DNA of 64,000 bases from Saccharibacillus endophyticus (GTDB taxonomy: Bacteria; Bacillota; Bacilli; Paenibacillales; Paenibacillaceae), in the NCBI RefSeq assembly GCF_013185185.1, contig NZ_JAAZWE010000006.1, forward strand, positions 310,001 to 374,000, given 5' to 3'. A program made the translations under genes and the position numbers. The notes beneath the pieces are model-generated. The model saw only the letters and a program-made list of their open reading frames with translations, had not been told where the DNA came from and made no database searches. Below are positions 45,080 through 54,443 of this stretch, in pieces. Positions within the stretch are counted from its first letter, which is position 1. The number at the start of each line of letters is the position of its first letter.

Positions 45080-46341
45080 CGGATACCTCCTTCCAGCACG
45101 GTCGGCAGCTCGTCAAGACTACCGACCCGGTAAGCCGCGACTCCCTTGGTACGGAGTGAAGAAACCCACTGCCGGGACGCGTTGGAACTTTCTCCTTCCG
45201 ATCCGGGAGCTTCCGTAATCTGAACATGGCAAAAACTCATCTGATGCGTCTGCGCAAAGCGCACCAGTTCCATGACAGGCCCATCCGAAAGCGGCGTAAC
45301 CACAACAAGAATGACCCCCTTCGGCAAGCGGTTCAATGCAGACTCAAGCCCTGAAAGCAGCGAACCTTCGCCTTTAGGGTCCAAATCAACCAGGTGATCC
45401 ATCATCGCATGCAGCCTGGATCGTCCCTGCGCAGGTTCGAACACGCGAACTTCGCGCCCAAGCGAACACAGTCCCATCGGAATCGACTCGCGTCCCCCGT
45501 ACTCGAGCAACGAAGCTGCCGTCGAAACGGCCGTCTCGAACTGTCTGGCCGAGCGATAGTGATTCTCGTACGTATCGAGCACCACCATCGTCTTGGGAAT
45601 CGATTCATATTCAAATTCTTTGGATTTCCATTCTCCGGTGCGGGCCGTAGCATTCCAGTGAATACGCGAGATCCGATCCCCGTACACATAATCGCGCACG
45701 CCCCCGACCTGATTCGTTTCTCGACCGGACACGTGTCCGACCGACTGGGGTCCCAGCAAACGGTTGCGCCGATCCAAGAGCTGCCATTTCGCAACATGAG
45801 CCGTTCTCGGCAGTACGCGGAATTCCCCGCGTGCCGAAAACGATCCCCGATGCTCAATCAGACCGAAAATATCCTCCGTCACGCACTCCGTCTCGGAAAA
45901 GGCATAGCGTCCGCGCTCTAACGGAGGCGTCTGAAACAACAGCTCGCCGCGTCCGTTCAGGCTGGGCACCAGACTTTCTTCAAATGACCAGGTCTCGCCG
46001 CTATGGCGCTTGAGCGTCTCTCGTACGATGACATAAGGCAAAGGCAGAAAGCCGGGAATTTCCAAATGCAGGCGAATCCGAATTTGATCGCCTGCATGCA
46101 GCACGCCGCCCCATGCGCCCGGTTCGCCGGAAAACTGACGCTCGCCCCGCGCGCGCGCAATTCCGTTCAGCCCGCCGAACAGCAGGTATAAACCGAACAA
46201 CGTGACCATGGCGAACAACATAATCGAAGTTTTGCCGCCCTGGAACAGCAAATAGAACAGGCAACACATCCAGATCGAGAGCAGCATCGACATTTTCGCC
46301 GGAGAAAGCTTCGGCTTAAACAGATTCCAGATTTCCCGCAT
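45076..46341 (-). CDS. DUF58 domain protein
   Basis: 421 aa. Two N-terminal helices (~18-50), then a beta region, and the DUF58 signature YVYGDRISRIHWNATARTGE at ~217-236, followed by a vWA-like end (MVVLDTYENH). Middle gene of the MoxR-DUF58-transglutaminase operon, three bases after moxR. Presumed partner of the MoxR ATPase in assembling a membrane or surface complex. Confidence 0.9.
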   Translation of the reverse strand: MREIWNLFKPKLSPAKMSMLLSIWMCCLFYLLFQGGKTSIMLFAMVTLFGLYLLFGGLNGIARARGERQFSGEPGAWGGVLHAGDQIRIRLHLEIPGFLPLPYVIVRETLKRHSGETWSFEESLVPSLNGRGELLFQTPPLERGRYAFSETECVTEDIFGLIEHRGSFSARGEFRVLPRTAHVAKWQLLDRRNRLLGPQSVGHVSGRETNQVGGVRDYVYGDRISRIHWNATARTGEWKSKEFEYESIPKTMVVLDTYENHYRSARQFETAVSTAASLLEYGGRESIPMGLCSLGREVRVFEPAQGRSRLHAMMDHLVDLDPKGEGSLLSGLESALNRLPKGVILVVVTPLSDGPVMELVRFAQTHQMSFCHVQITEAPGSEGESSNASRQWVSSLRTKGVAAYRVGSLDELPTVLEGGIR

Positions 46342-46344
46342 ACC

Positions 46345-47301
46345 TTAGCGTCCCATCGATACCGGCACGCTGCTGGCGGCCAGCAGATTACGGATGAGCG
46401 ATTCGGCATTCAGGCTGTCGAGGCGTGCTTCCGGGCGGATCAGAATGCGATGCGGCAATACATACGGCGCTAACTCCTTAATATCGTCAGGCAGTACGAA
46501 ATCGCGTTCGTTAATGAATGCATACGCCTTCGCGGCAAGCGAGAACGAGATCGAAGCACGCGGGCTGGCGCCCAGCAATACGGAAGGATGCTCGCGCGTC
46601 GCGCGGATGATGCCCAACATATACGAGGTAACCGCCTCGTTCATATGCACTTCGCGCACCTCGCGTTGAATTCCGGCAATCGTCGCCATATCCGTGACCG
46701 CATGAAGCTGATCCGCCGGCTGGCCGACGCGGTTGGCGCCGATCAGGCTTTTTTCCGTTTCCAGATCCGGATAGCCCATATGCAGCTTCATCATAAAGCG
46801 GTCAAGCTGCGCTTCCGGAAGCACGTAAGTGCCTTCGAAGTCGATCGGGTTTTGCGTCGCGCACAGCATGAACGGATGCGGCAGGGGATGCGTCTCTCCG
46901 TCAACGGTCACGCTGCGCTCTTCCATCGCTTCCAGAAGGGCGGATTGCGTTTTGGTCGTCGCCCGGTTAATTTCGTCCGCGAGCAAAATATTGGACATGA
47001 TCGGACCGGGACGAAACTGGAAGCGCTCTTCGCGGGGATGATAGATGGATACGCCCGTAATATCCGTCGGCAGCAAGTCGGGATTGCATTGAACGCGCCG
47101 ATATACGCCTTCCATCGAGCGCGACAAAGCTTTAATCATCTGCGTCTTGCCGGTGCCGGGTACGTCTTCGATCAAAACGTGCCCCCCGGCGAGCAGCGCG
47201 GTCATCAATAATTTTATCTCAAAGGTTTTCCCCAGTATGCACGATTCAAGATTGGACCTTACTGCGGTAACGATCTGCATGGATTCGGAACTTACGGACA
47301 T
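46345..47301 (-). CDS. MoxR family AAA ATPase
   Basis: 318 aa. Walker A DVPGTGKTQMI (~43-53), Walker B LLADEINRATTKTQSALLEA, sensor 1 ATQNPIDFEGTY and sensor 2 GASPRASISF. MoxR proteins act as chaperone-like ATPases for vWA/DUF58 partners. GGAGG precedes ATG. First gene of the three-gene operon. Confidence 0.95.
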   Translation of the reverse strand: MSVSSESMQIVTAVRSNLESCILGKTFEIKLLMTALLAGGHVLIEDVPGTGKTQMIKALSRSMEGVYRRVQCNPDLLPTDITGVSIYHPREERFQFRPGPIMSNILLADEINRATTKTQSALLEAMEERSVTVDGETHPLPHPFMLCATQNPIDFEGTYVLPEAQLDRFMMKLHMGYPDLETEKSLIGANRVGQPADQLHAVTDMATIAGIQREVREVHMNEAVTSYMLGIIRATREHPSVLLGASPRASISFSLAAKAYAFINERDFVLPDDIKELAPYVLPHRILIRPEARLDSLNAESLIRNLLAASSVPVSMGR

Positions 47302-47333
47302 ATGGACAACCTCCTAAGTCATTCTCCTATTAG

Positions 47334-47445
47334 CTTGTCAACTCTCAATCAGAGGATTACGTTTGGCTGAAACGCACACGCTTTAGGTGCGTTGCAGCCA
47401 GGCGTAACCTTACTTTTGACGTTGACAAGGTACTACTACCCTGTC
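47334..47445 (+). other. Nested, possibly switching hairpin (candidate structured RNA)
   Basis: Outer arms CTTGTCAAC (47334) and GTTGACAAG (47421) enclose a 23-base stem: TTACG, TGGCTG and AACGCAC pair with GTGCGTT, CAGCCA and CGTAA; the two leftover T-G oppositions would be wobbles only in plus-strand RNA. GACAAGG (47424-47430) can alternatively pair with CCCTGTC (47439-47445). Lies in the 336-bp gap between moxR and the M42 gene; no gene seen there. Confidence 0.5.
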
Positions 47446-47637
47446 AAAGCTTCTTTCAAAAGTCGCTTCAGTAGTGCCTATATTGTACATGATCGAAGCA
47501 CCGAAAGCACATCTTCTGCCGGAAAAGAAGATTTGGACGCGTGCCCGTGACAATTCTTCCATAAGCTTGCATACTAGAAGGATAGCGAACGCGGAGGTTT
47601 TTCGCGTTTCGGATTTTGTTGATGGGAGAGTGCAAGT

Positions 47638-48711
47638 ATGAATAACGAAACATTGGCATTGTTCAAAGAACTAACCGAGTTCCCGGCAGCACCGGGATTC
47701 GAGCGTGATTTGCGCGCATTGGTCAAGGATAAGCTGTCTGCCTATACGGAGGAGTTCGTTCAGGATCGTATCGGCAGTCTGTTCGGAGTCAAGCGCGGTC
47801 CCGAGGATGGGCCGAAAGTGATGGTTGCCGGGCATTTCGACGAAGTCGGCTTCCTCGTAAACGGAATTACGGAAACCGGACTCGTGCGTTTCCAGCCGCT
47901 CGGCGGTTGGTGGAGTCAGGTCGTTCTGGGCCAACGTCTTCAAATCATCACCGAAAACGGTCCCGTTGTCGGCGTAGTCGGCTCGACGCCAAAGCATTTG
48001 CTGGGCGAAGCGGAAGCCAGCCGTCCGGTCGATCTGAAAATCATGTACATTGATCTCGGTGCTGACGATCGTGCGGAAGCGGAAAGCTTCGGGGTCAAAG
48101 TCGGCCAACAAATCCTGCCGATTTGCGACTTTACGCCTCTGTCCAATCCGAAGAAAATCATGGCGAAAGCGTGGGATAACCGGTATGGCGTAGGACTCGC
48201 GATCGAATTGATGAAAGAAGTGCACGGCGAGCAATTGCCGAACACGCTATACAGCGGCGCGACCGTTCAAGAAGAGGTCGGTCTGCGCGGAGCACGGACA
48301 GCGGCAAACTTGATCCAGCCTGACATTTTCTTCGCGCTTGACTGCAGCGCGGCGAATGATATGACGGGCGACCGCAATCTGTTCGGGCATCTGGGACAAG
48401 GCGCGCTGCTTCGGATCTTCGATCCGACGATGATTACCCACCGCGGTCTGTTGGAGTACATTCAAGATACGGCTTCGACGCATAAGGTCAAAGTTCAACC
48501 GTTCATCTCGCCGGGCGGCACGGATGCGGGTCAAGTACACTTAAGCGGAATCGGCGTGCCTTCGACGGTCATCGGGATCTGCGGACGCTATATCCACACT
48601 TCGTCGTCGATCATCCACACGGATGATTATGCAGCAGCAAAAGAGCTTCTGATCCGTCTTGTTCGCGGATTGGACCGTACAACGCTCAATACGATTATTG
48701 AACGAGCATAA
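47638..48711 (+). CDS. M42 family metallo-aminopeptidase (YsdC-like)
   Basis: 357 aa, normal length. Metal ligands and catalytic residues: His in [10 protein letters not shown], Asp in AWDNRYGVG, Glu pair in [11 protein letters not shown], Asp in [10 protein letters not shown] and His in [10 protein letters not shown]42 enzymes form tetrahedral dodecamers that trim peptides in the cytosol. GGGAGAG precedes ATG. Single gene, with the structured region at 47334 about 190 bases upstream. Confidence 0.93.
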   Translation: MNNETLALFKELTEFPAAPGFERDLRALVKDKLSAYTEEFVQDRIGSLFGVKRGPEDGPKVMVAGHFDEVGFLVNGITETGLVRFQPLGGWWSQVVLGQRLQIITENGPVVGVVGSTPKHLLGEAEASRPVDLKIMYIDLGADDRAEAESFGVKVGQQILPICDFTPLSNPKKIMAKAWDNRYGVGLAIELMKEVHGEQLPNTLYSGATVQEEVGLRGARTAANLIQPDIFFALDCSAANDMTGDRNLFGHLGQGALLRIFDPTMITHRGLLEYIQDTASTHKVKVQPFISPGGTDAGQVHLSGIGVPSTVIGICGRYIHTSSSIIHTDDYAAAKELLIRLVRGLDRTTLNTIIERA

Positions 48712-48826
48712 AGTCAACTGCTTTCCTTCAAAAATTGATCTTTTTTATTATTTTTTGACCTTTACTTGTAAAAAACCATCAGAAAAAGACTGTCCCGTCC
48801 GATATAAGTCTTAAGGGGTGGTTTTA

Positions 48827-49084
48827 GTGGCAACTAAAGGACAAACGTTCTGCAAGTACAGCTATGAAACAAAGTTGAAAGCCGTTCAAATGCGTATGGA
48901 CGGAATGACCAAAAAGCAGGTGGCGAAAGAGCTCGGCATCTACGATCTCAATCGTCTGAAGATTTGGATGCGTAAATATAAGGCTGAAGGCGAACTAGGT
49001 CTAATTGACCACAGAGGCAGACGGGAAGACGCATACTTGGAGCAGGATTTCATGGAAACCGAGATGGCTGCCCAAAGCGTTTAA
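48827..49084 (+). CDS. Orphan HTH protein resembling IS3-type OrfA
   Basis: 85 aa from GTG 48827 (AAGGGG eight bases upstream); another GTG nine bases earlier overlaps that site. HTH YETKLKAVQMRMDG then MTKKQVAKELGIYDLNRLKI and WMRKYKAEGELGL, as in transposase OrfA proteins. No OrfB follows; the next gene is a membrane protein after a terminator. No flanking inverted repeats found. Either an insertion-sequence remnant or a domesticated DNA-binding protein. Confidence 0.65.
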   Translation: MATKGQTFCKYSYETKLKAVQMRMDGMTKKQVAKELGIYDLNRLKIWMRKYKAEGELGLIDHRGRREDAYLEQDFMETEMAAQSV

Positions 49085-49119
49085 TGAATGCCTACATGAT
49101 TTCTCATCGTTGGTTGCAC

Positions 49120-49174
49120 AAAAAGCGGCAAACCCGAATCCAAGCTGAATCTCAGCCCGGGGACGCCGCTTTTT
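49120..49174. terminator. Probable terminator after HTH gene
   Basis: AAAAAGCGGC and GCCGCTTTTT, 10-bp perfect arms with a 35-base loop; symmetric, so usable in both directions. Confidence 0.65.
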
Positions 49175-49221
49175 GGCGTATGGATCGAAATACGATTCAA
49201 GCATGAATGGAGGCCTGTGGC

Positions 49222-49956
49222 GTGTTCGCTTCTTTTTTCTCTTCAAATGTTTCCGAGCCGTTTTCCGCATTTTCTGCCGCTCACCTGAGTGCATTGGGTT
49301 TATTTACAGCTGCCGCATTTTTGATGTTTATTTTCCGCGGCGCAATCCGTTCGGGATCCAAACTTAAACAAGCGCTGCGTCTGACACTGCTTATCACCTT
49401 GATTGCCGCCGAAGTTTCCTTACATATTTGGTATATCGCGTCGGATGTCTGGAACGCCCAACATACGCTGCCGCTTGAGCTGTGCAGCCTAATGCTTCTT
49501 GCCGCGATCATGATGCTGATTACGCGCAGTCGCTTTTTGGCAGGGCTTGTCTTTTTCGCAGGGATCGGAGGCGCTTTGCAGGCACTCTTGACGCCCAACT
49601 TGGCTTATGAATACCCGCATTTTCGTTTTGTTCAGTTTTTTATCGCTCACGCTGTCATTATTCTGTCCGCGCTTTACATGGTTTGGATCGAGCGTTTCCG
49701 TGCTACTTGGCGAACCGTTCTCACGTCAATGTTATCGCTGAACGCCATCGCGCTGATCGTGTATCTGCTGGACTGGATTTTGGATGCCAATTACATGTTC
49801 TTGCGCAGAAAGCCGGATACCCCGTCCATACTTGATCTGTTTGGCGATTATCCGCTCTACATTTTGGTTGAAGAACTTCTGGCACTTTTTACGTTTACTG
49901 CCCTGTATATCGTATTCTTCGTCATTCCGGATGCGTTGCGGCGAAAAAAAGAGTAA
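49222..49956 (+). CDS. TIGR02206/YwaF family integral membrane protein
   Basis: 244 aa from GTG 49222, since GGAGG ends eight bases before it and an upstream ATG (49207) overlaps that site. About seven membrane helices, with family stretches LPLELCSLMLLAAIMML and LTPNLAYEYPHFRFVQFFIA (~125-145) and YMFLRRKPDTPSILDLFGDY near the end. Function unknown in the family. Convergent with the SDR gene, 11 bases apart. Confidence 0.88.
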   Translation: MFASFFSSNVSEPFSAFSAAHLSALGLFTAAAFLMFIFRGAIRSGSKLKQALRLTLLITLIAAEVSLHIWYIASDVWNAQHTLPLELCSLMLLAAIMMLITRSRFLAGLVFFAGIGGALQALLTPNLAYEYPHFRFVQFFIAHAVIILSALYMVWIERFRATWRTVLTSMLSLNAIALIVYLLDWILDANYMFLRRKPDTPSILDLFGDYPLYILVEELLALFTFTALYIVFFVIPDALRRKKE

Positions 49957-49967
49957 AACAAGTTACT

Positions 49968-50753
49968 TTAAAGAAGCGATTCGGCACCGTCCACGAAAAT
50001 CTCCGTGCCGCTGATATGCGAAGAATCGTCGGAACCCAGAAATAGAACGAGTTTGGCGACTTCTTCCGGTTTACCGGGACGCCCTTCCAGCGGATGGCTG
50101 CCTTCCGGGTATTCGACCGGAATCGCGATCTTTTTCAAATCGTCGCTCGGGAACGTATTTTTGCCGATATTCGTTTCGATGGCGCCGGGACAAATGACGT
50201 TGACGCGAATTTTGTAACGGGCCAATTCCAGCGCCGCCATTTTCGCAAAAGCGACTTGTCCCGCTTTCGACGAGGAATACGCCGAAAAACCGGTACCCGA
50301 GAATGCGCGGCTTCCGTTAATGGAGCTTGTAATCACGACGCTTCCTCCCTGCTTTTTCAAATAAGGGATACTGTATTTGACCGTGGCAAACGTGCCGCGC
50401 AGATTCGTCTCCAACGTCCGGTTCCAATCCTCGATTTCCATCGTTTCAATCGGAGCTGCCGCTCCGTTGATTCCCGCATTGGCGAAAACCACATCGATCC
50501 GTCCCCATGTCTCGCCTACGCGTCGAACAGCCGCCTGCACCGATTCCGGACGCGATACGTCGCATTCGATCGCAAACGCTTCGCCGCCGGCTTTCTCGAT
50601 CTCCTGCTTCGTTTCTTCCGCCGTATCGGTCGTAAGTTCCAATAAAGCGACTTTCGCGCCTTCGGCGGCCAAAAGAATAGCGCTTGCTTTTCCGATTCCC
50701 GAACCTGCTCCCGTCACTACCGCTACTTTTCCGGCCATTCTTCCGTTTGTCAT
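49968..50753 (-). CDS. SDR family oxidoreductase
   Basis: 261 aa classical short-chain dehydrogenase. Cofactor motif VTGAGSGIGKASAILL (~14-29), NAGINGAA, catalytic Ser in VVITSSING, and YSSSKAG with Tyr and Lys. C-terminal DDSSHISGTEIFVDGAESLL is typical of glucose/3-oxoacyl-type members. GGAGGG before ATG. Substrate not predictable. Its 415-bp upstream gap carries the tandem Fur-like boxes. Confidence 0.9.
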   Translation of the reverse strand: MTNGRMAGKVAVVTGAGSGIGKASAILLAAEGAKVALLELTTDTAEETKQEIEKAGGEAFAIECDVSRPESVQAAVRRVGETWGRIDVVFANAGINGAAAPIETMEIEDWNRTLETNLRGTFATVKYSIPYLKKQGGSVVITSSINGSRAFSGTGFSAYSSSKAGQVAFAKMAALELARYKIRVNVICPGAIETNIGKNTFPSDDLKKIAIPVEYPEGSHPLEGRPGKPEEVAKLVLFLGSDDSSHISGTEIFVDGAESLL

Positions 50754-50942
50754 TATCGTTGCCCTCCCGGTTTCTTTAAAATGATTATCGCCATAAGCGC
50801 TGCATCGTCTTCCATCATGTATTCGGTAACCTTCCCGCTTTCTTCTGAAACCGTTTACGGGAATCGGATATAAAATCTTTCGGAAAATTCAAGCTTGGCT
50901 ATTGAACGCCGCATCGCGGTATGTTAAATTGATTAAGAACTT

Positions 50943-51003
50943 GAGAGTGAATCTCATTCTCCCGAGAATAAAACTCATTATCCCGACAATGAAAATCATC
51001 CTC
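50943..51003. promoter_or_regulatory. Three tandem Fur-like 19-bp dyads, 21-bp period
   Basis: GAGAGTGAATCTCATTCTC (50943-50961), GAGAATAAAACTCATTATC (50964-50982) and GACAATGAAAATCATCCTC (50985-51003), separated by CC each time. Each is a near-palindrome 8-3-8 similar to the Fur box GATAATGATAATCATTATC. A 21-bp period stacks them on one helix face. Lies between the divergent SDR and DUF1540 genes. Confidence 0.65.
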
Positions 51004-51066
51004 ACCATTTCCGAACATTATCGACGTTTTTATTGCTGATCATTCATATTTTTTTAAAAACGCGGG

Positions 51067-51094
51067 TTGCGGACCTGCTTATTTGTGTTATATT
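51067..51094 (+). promoter_or_regulatory. Putative promoter of the DUF1540 gene
   Basis: TTGCGG, 16-base spacer, TATATT, 75 bases before the ATG and 64 bases after the Fur-like boxes. Confidence 0.5.
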
Positions 51095-51168
51095 GGTTTT
51101 AGAAGCTTTGTTGCCTCGTCGGTGAGTTTGCAGCAAACCAAATCCAATATGACACGGAGGTTTTACAC

Positions 51169-51306
51169 ATGTCCACGGTCCAATGCCAAGTTTCGGATTG
51201 CACAAACTGGGAAGCCAACCTTTGCACAGCCGAGAAAATCGAAGTTGTTTTCGCTCCGGATCACACTGCCGAATGCACGACGTTCGAAGAAAAGCAAGAA
51301 GCTTAA
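51169..51306 (+). CDS. DUF1540 small cysteine protein
   Basis: 45 aa, with a strong ACGGAGG site seven bases before ATG. Cysteines at 6, 11, 19 and 36 in the family pattern (CQVSDC, NLC, AECTTF) suggest a small metal-binding knuckle. DUF1540 proteins occur in spore-forming Bacillota; the function is unknown. Followed by a terminator. Preceded by tandem Fur-like boxes, so metal-responsive control is a fair hypothesis. Confidence 0.85.
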   Translation: MSTVQCQVSDCTNWEANLCTAEKIEVVFAPDHTAECTTFEEKQEA

Positions 51307-51326
51307 TTGCTAAATTCATTCATAAA

Positions 51327-51375
51327 AAGAAGGGTATCCCTCAAGTCGTCTTCGGACGCCGGGACAACCCTTCTT
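51327..51375. terminator. Bidirectional terminator
   Basis: Arms AAGAAGGGT/ACCCTTCTT with inner TCCC/GGGA, T-run on the right and A-run on the left; ends the DUF1540 gene and the convergent glucosidase. Confidence 0.85.
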
Positions 51376-51399
51376 TTTTTGTTCCGTTTTGAATATGGT

Positions 51400-53211
51400 T
51401 CAATCGGCTGTGCTTATTCGATAAATCGCGGATTGATAAGGCAGCAGGTCAAGCATGCAGTCGTCCTTCCGGTCGCCTCGTCGCTGAAGCGAAATGCCGG
51501 ACTTCGGGAATCCCGAGGTTGCCAAGCCGCTGCCCAGCAGCAGTTCCCCCTGTTCGATCAGGCATGCCCATTTCTCGTCGATCCGACAGCTTCGGGATTG
51601 ATTCGAGAAATTGATCAGCACGATCCAACGTTCCTCCGCCGCTGCGCGCACATAAGCGAATAACCACTCATCTTCGAGCTCAAGCATGTTCAGATCGCCC
51701 CGCGCGGGAACCGGCGATTGTTGACGCAGCCGGATCAATTGCCGATAGTGATTCAATACGGATGAAGAATCGTTTTGCTCATCCTCAGCATTCGTTTCTT
51801 TTGCTTGAGAATTGATCGGAATCCACGGCGTCCCGTCTGTAAACCCAGCCTCCGGTCCTCCTGTCCAATGCATCGGCGAACGTGCGCCGTCCCGACTTCG
51901 CGCATGCAGACTGGCGAGAATGTCCCGCTCTGATTCTCCTTCAGCCAACCGCCTTTGATAGGCACTCACCGTTCCTTTATCGCGATAATCCTGGAGCGAG
52001 CGATAATTCGCATTCGGCATGCCCAGCTCTTCACCTTGGTAGACAAGCGGAGTTCCGGGCAGCGTATGTAAAAAGGTTCCGATCGCTTTTGCCGCAGCAT
52101 CGTTGCAGGACTTGCCTTCCGTTCCTCCGACACCTGCCCGATCGCCGAATAAAGTACCGACCATGCGCGGATGATCGTGCGTGCTGAGATACAACGCATA
52201 GGCTCCTCGGTTGAACACCTCTTCATACCAGCGCACTACACTTTCCTTCAGCATGGCGGGCGACCAATCGGGGTCCGTTTTCCACGGATCGCCGAAATCT
52301 TTGCCCATGCGGACCAATTCCATCTGAAGCACCATGTCCATTTCTTTGCGCTCGGGCGCCGTGTAACGAACCACTTCATCCATCGTCACCGTCGGTGCTT
52401 CGCCCAATGTCAACGTTCCCGGATAACGTCCGAATGTCGCTTCGTGCAGCTCGCGGAGCATTTCATGGATACGCGGGCCGTTTTTATAAAATTGCTGTCC
52501 TCTCGGATGCCTTGCATCTTGGGGCGCATCGGGAAAATCCGGGTGCTTCGAGATCATATTGATCGCATCCAGCCGGAAGCCGTCCACGCCTTTTTCCAAC
52601 CAAAACCTGATCATTTCATAGAGGTCCTGCCGCATGGCTTCGCTGTCCCAATTCAAATCCGGCTGCTTTTTATCGAAAATATGCAGATAATATTCGCCGG
52701 TTCGTTCATCAAGCTCCCAAGCCGACTCTTCGGAAAAAGAACGCCAGTTGTTCGGCGGGCCTCCATCTGCGGCCGGCGGCTTCCAAATGTAATAGTCTCG
52801 ATACGGATTGTCTTTCGAAGATCGCGAAGCCTCAAACCACGCATGCTCGTCCGACGTGTGATTGATCACCAGATCCATGACGAGCCGGATGTCGCGTTTG
52901 TGTAGCTTGACAAGCAATTCTTCAAACTGCTCCATCGTGCCGTACGCGTCGTGAATCTTATAGTAATCCCGGATATCGTAACCGTTATCCTCCATTGGAG
53001 AATCACACACCGGACCGATCCAGACCGCACTGACTCCAAGCTCGGCCAGATAGTCCACCTTCTCCAACATCCCGCCGATATCGCCCCACCCGTCGCCGTT
53101 GCTGTCTTTAAAACTCGGGGGATACAACTGATACAACACGCCTTCTTTCCAGTCTCGCCCGATGCTTTGTTTCGTCTCGGCTGTATCGATTACGTTGTCT
53201 TTAGCTTCCAT
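51400..53211 (-). CDS. GH13 alpha-glucosidase / oligo-1,6-glucosidase
   Basis: 603 aa, no signal peptide. Calcium-site motif DSNGDGWGDIGG (~36-47); region I DLVINHTSD; nucleophile Asp215 in GFRLDAINMIS; acid/base Glu271 in LGEAPTV; region IV reads STHDHPR with Asp346 rather than the more usual NHDQPR. The C-terminal beta domain is complete. Hydrolyses short alpha-glucans inside the cell (1,4 or 1,6 specificity not set). AGGAGGAG before ATG. Diverges from the Gfo/Idh gene; no cre seen in the gap. Confidence 0.9.
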   Translation of the reverse strand: MEAKDNVIDTAETKQSIGRDWKEGVLYQLYPPSFKDSNGDGWGDIGGMLEKVDYLAELGVSAVWIGPVCDSPMEDNGYDIRDYYKIHDAYGTMEQFEELLVKLHKRDIRLVMDLVINHTSDEHAWFEASRSSKDNPYRDYYIWKPPAADGGPPNNWRSFSEESAWELDERTGEYYLHIFDKKQPDLNWDSEAMRQDLYEMIRFWLEKGVDGFRLDAINMISKHPDFPDAPQDARHPRGQQFYKNGPRIHEMLRELHEATFGRYPGTLTLGEAPTVTMDEVVRYTAPERKEMDMVLQMELVRMGKDFGDPWKTDPDWSPAMLKESVVRWYEEVFNRGAYALYLSTHDHPRMVGTLFGDRAGVGGTEGKSCNDAAAKAIGTFLHTLPGTPLVYQGEELGMPNANYRSLQDYRDKGTVSAYQRRLAEGESERDILASLHARSRDGARSPMHWTGGPEAGFTDGTPWIPINSQAKETNAEDEQNDSSSVLNHYRQLIRLRQQSPVPARGDLNMLELEDEWLFAYVRAAAEERWIVLINFSNQSRSCRIDEKWACLIEQGELLLGSGLATSGFPKSGISLQRRGDRKDDCMLDLLPYQSAIYRISTAD

Positions 53212-53440
53212 CGTTCTCCTCCTCGCCGTTCTTCTTAGGGGATAACCGCAAAAAGACTCAGCTAAACAGTAAATGTTTTCAGATAAGAAGCAAATCGCAA
53301 ACGAGAAAAAGATTCCAATTCTTTTGTCGCAATATTGAAACTTAAATGTCGTATGCTTTTAGTGAATTCGCCGTTTTCGTGTGCTATTTTAAGTATGGAA
53401 ATGTCAGAATGTTGGATATCGAGTACAGGAGGGTTACACA

Positions 53441-54442
53441 TTGGGAATTCGCATAGGTAAAGTCAGCCTGTGGCATGTACATGCCTGGGATTACATCGGT
53501 CAAGCACAAGCTCACCCCGACACGGACATCACGGCCGTATGGGACGAGATTCCGAAAAGGGGTCGCGAAGCAGCCGAGAAGCTCGGCGTGCCTTACTACG
53601 AGACCTTGGATGAACTGCTCGCTTCCGATGAAGTGGACGCGGTCATTGTTGATGCGCCGACGAATCGGCACAAAGAAGTCATGATCGCTGCCGCTCGCGC
53701 GGGCAAGCATATCTTTACGGAAAAGGTTATCGCTCCGACCGAAACGGAAGTGAAAGAAATTATTGCGGAAGTGGAACAGGCAGGCATCAAATTGACGGTC
53801 TCCCTTCCTCGTCTGAACGACGGTTACACTTTGGCGATTCAGGATATTCTGGAACGCGGATTACTGGGTCAAGTCACTTATGTTCGAGCCAGATTGTCGC
53901 ATGACGGCGCGCTCGCGAACTGGCTGCCGGAACATTTCTACAATGCCGAGCAGTGCGGAGGCGGCGCTTTGATCGATCTGGGCTGTCACCCCATGTATCT
54001 GTCCGCCTTGTTCCTCGGGGAACCGATCACCGGCGTTACCGCCAACTTCGGCTACATAACGGGCAAAGAAGTCGAAGACAACGCCTTAGCCACGCTATTC
54101 ACGGCATCGGGCGCAATCGCTTCGGTGGAAGCCGGATTCATCAATCCTTACTCTCCGTTCACGGTTGAAGTGCATGGAACGGAAGGGACCGTTCTCTATG
54201 GCACGCCGGACAGCAAGCTGCTGCTTCGTTCGAAGCGAGACGACGCGGCTGCCGAATGGACGGAACAACCGCTGCCCGCCAATCGGGAAAGCGCATTCGA
54301 GCAATGGGTTCGCCATATCCGGGAAGATACGCTTGCTACGGAAAACATCGCCGCAGCGGTCCGGCTTACGCGTCTGATGGAAGCAGCCAACCGTTCGGCC
54401 CAAACAGGCGCTGTCGTTTCCCCGCAAGAGTTGAACGGTTAA
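53441..54442 (+). CDS. Gfo/Idh/MocA family oxidoreductase (first)
   Basis: 333 aa with TTG start, supported by AGGAGGG seven bases upstream. The Rossmann half has AVWDEIPKRGREAAEKLG, APTNRH and the catalytic-site motif FTEKVIAPT where EKP is usual (Pro replaced). The second half contains GGGALIDLGCHPM. NAD-dependent sugar or inositol dehydrogenase family; substrate unknown. Two bases before the AraC gene, forming one operon with it and a second dehydrogenase. Confidence 0.88.
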   Translation: MGIRIGKVSLWHVHAWDYIGQAQAHPDTDITAVWDEIPKRGREAAEKLGVPYYETLDELLASDEVDAVIVDAPTNRHKEVMIAAARAGKHIFTEKVIAPTETEVKEIIAEVEQAGIKLTVSLPRLNDGYTLAIQDILERGLLGQVTYVRARLSHDGALANWLPEHFYNAEQCGGGALIDLGCHPMYLSALFLGEPITGVTANFGYITGKEVEDNALATLFTASGAIASVEAGFINPYSPFTVEVHGTEGTVLYGTPDSKLLLRSKRDDAAAEWTEQPLPANRESAFEQWVRHIREDTLATENIAAAVRLTRLMEAANRSAQTGAVVSPQELNG

Positions 54443-54443
54443 C

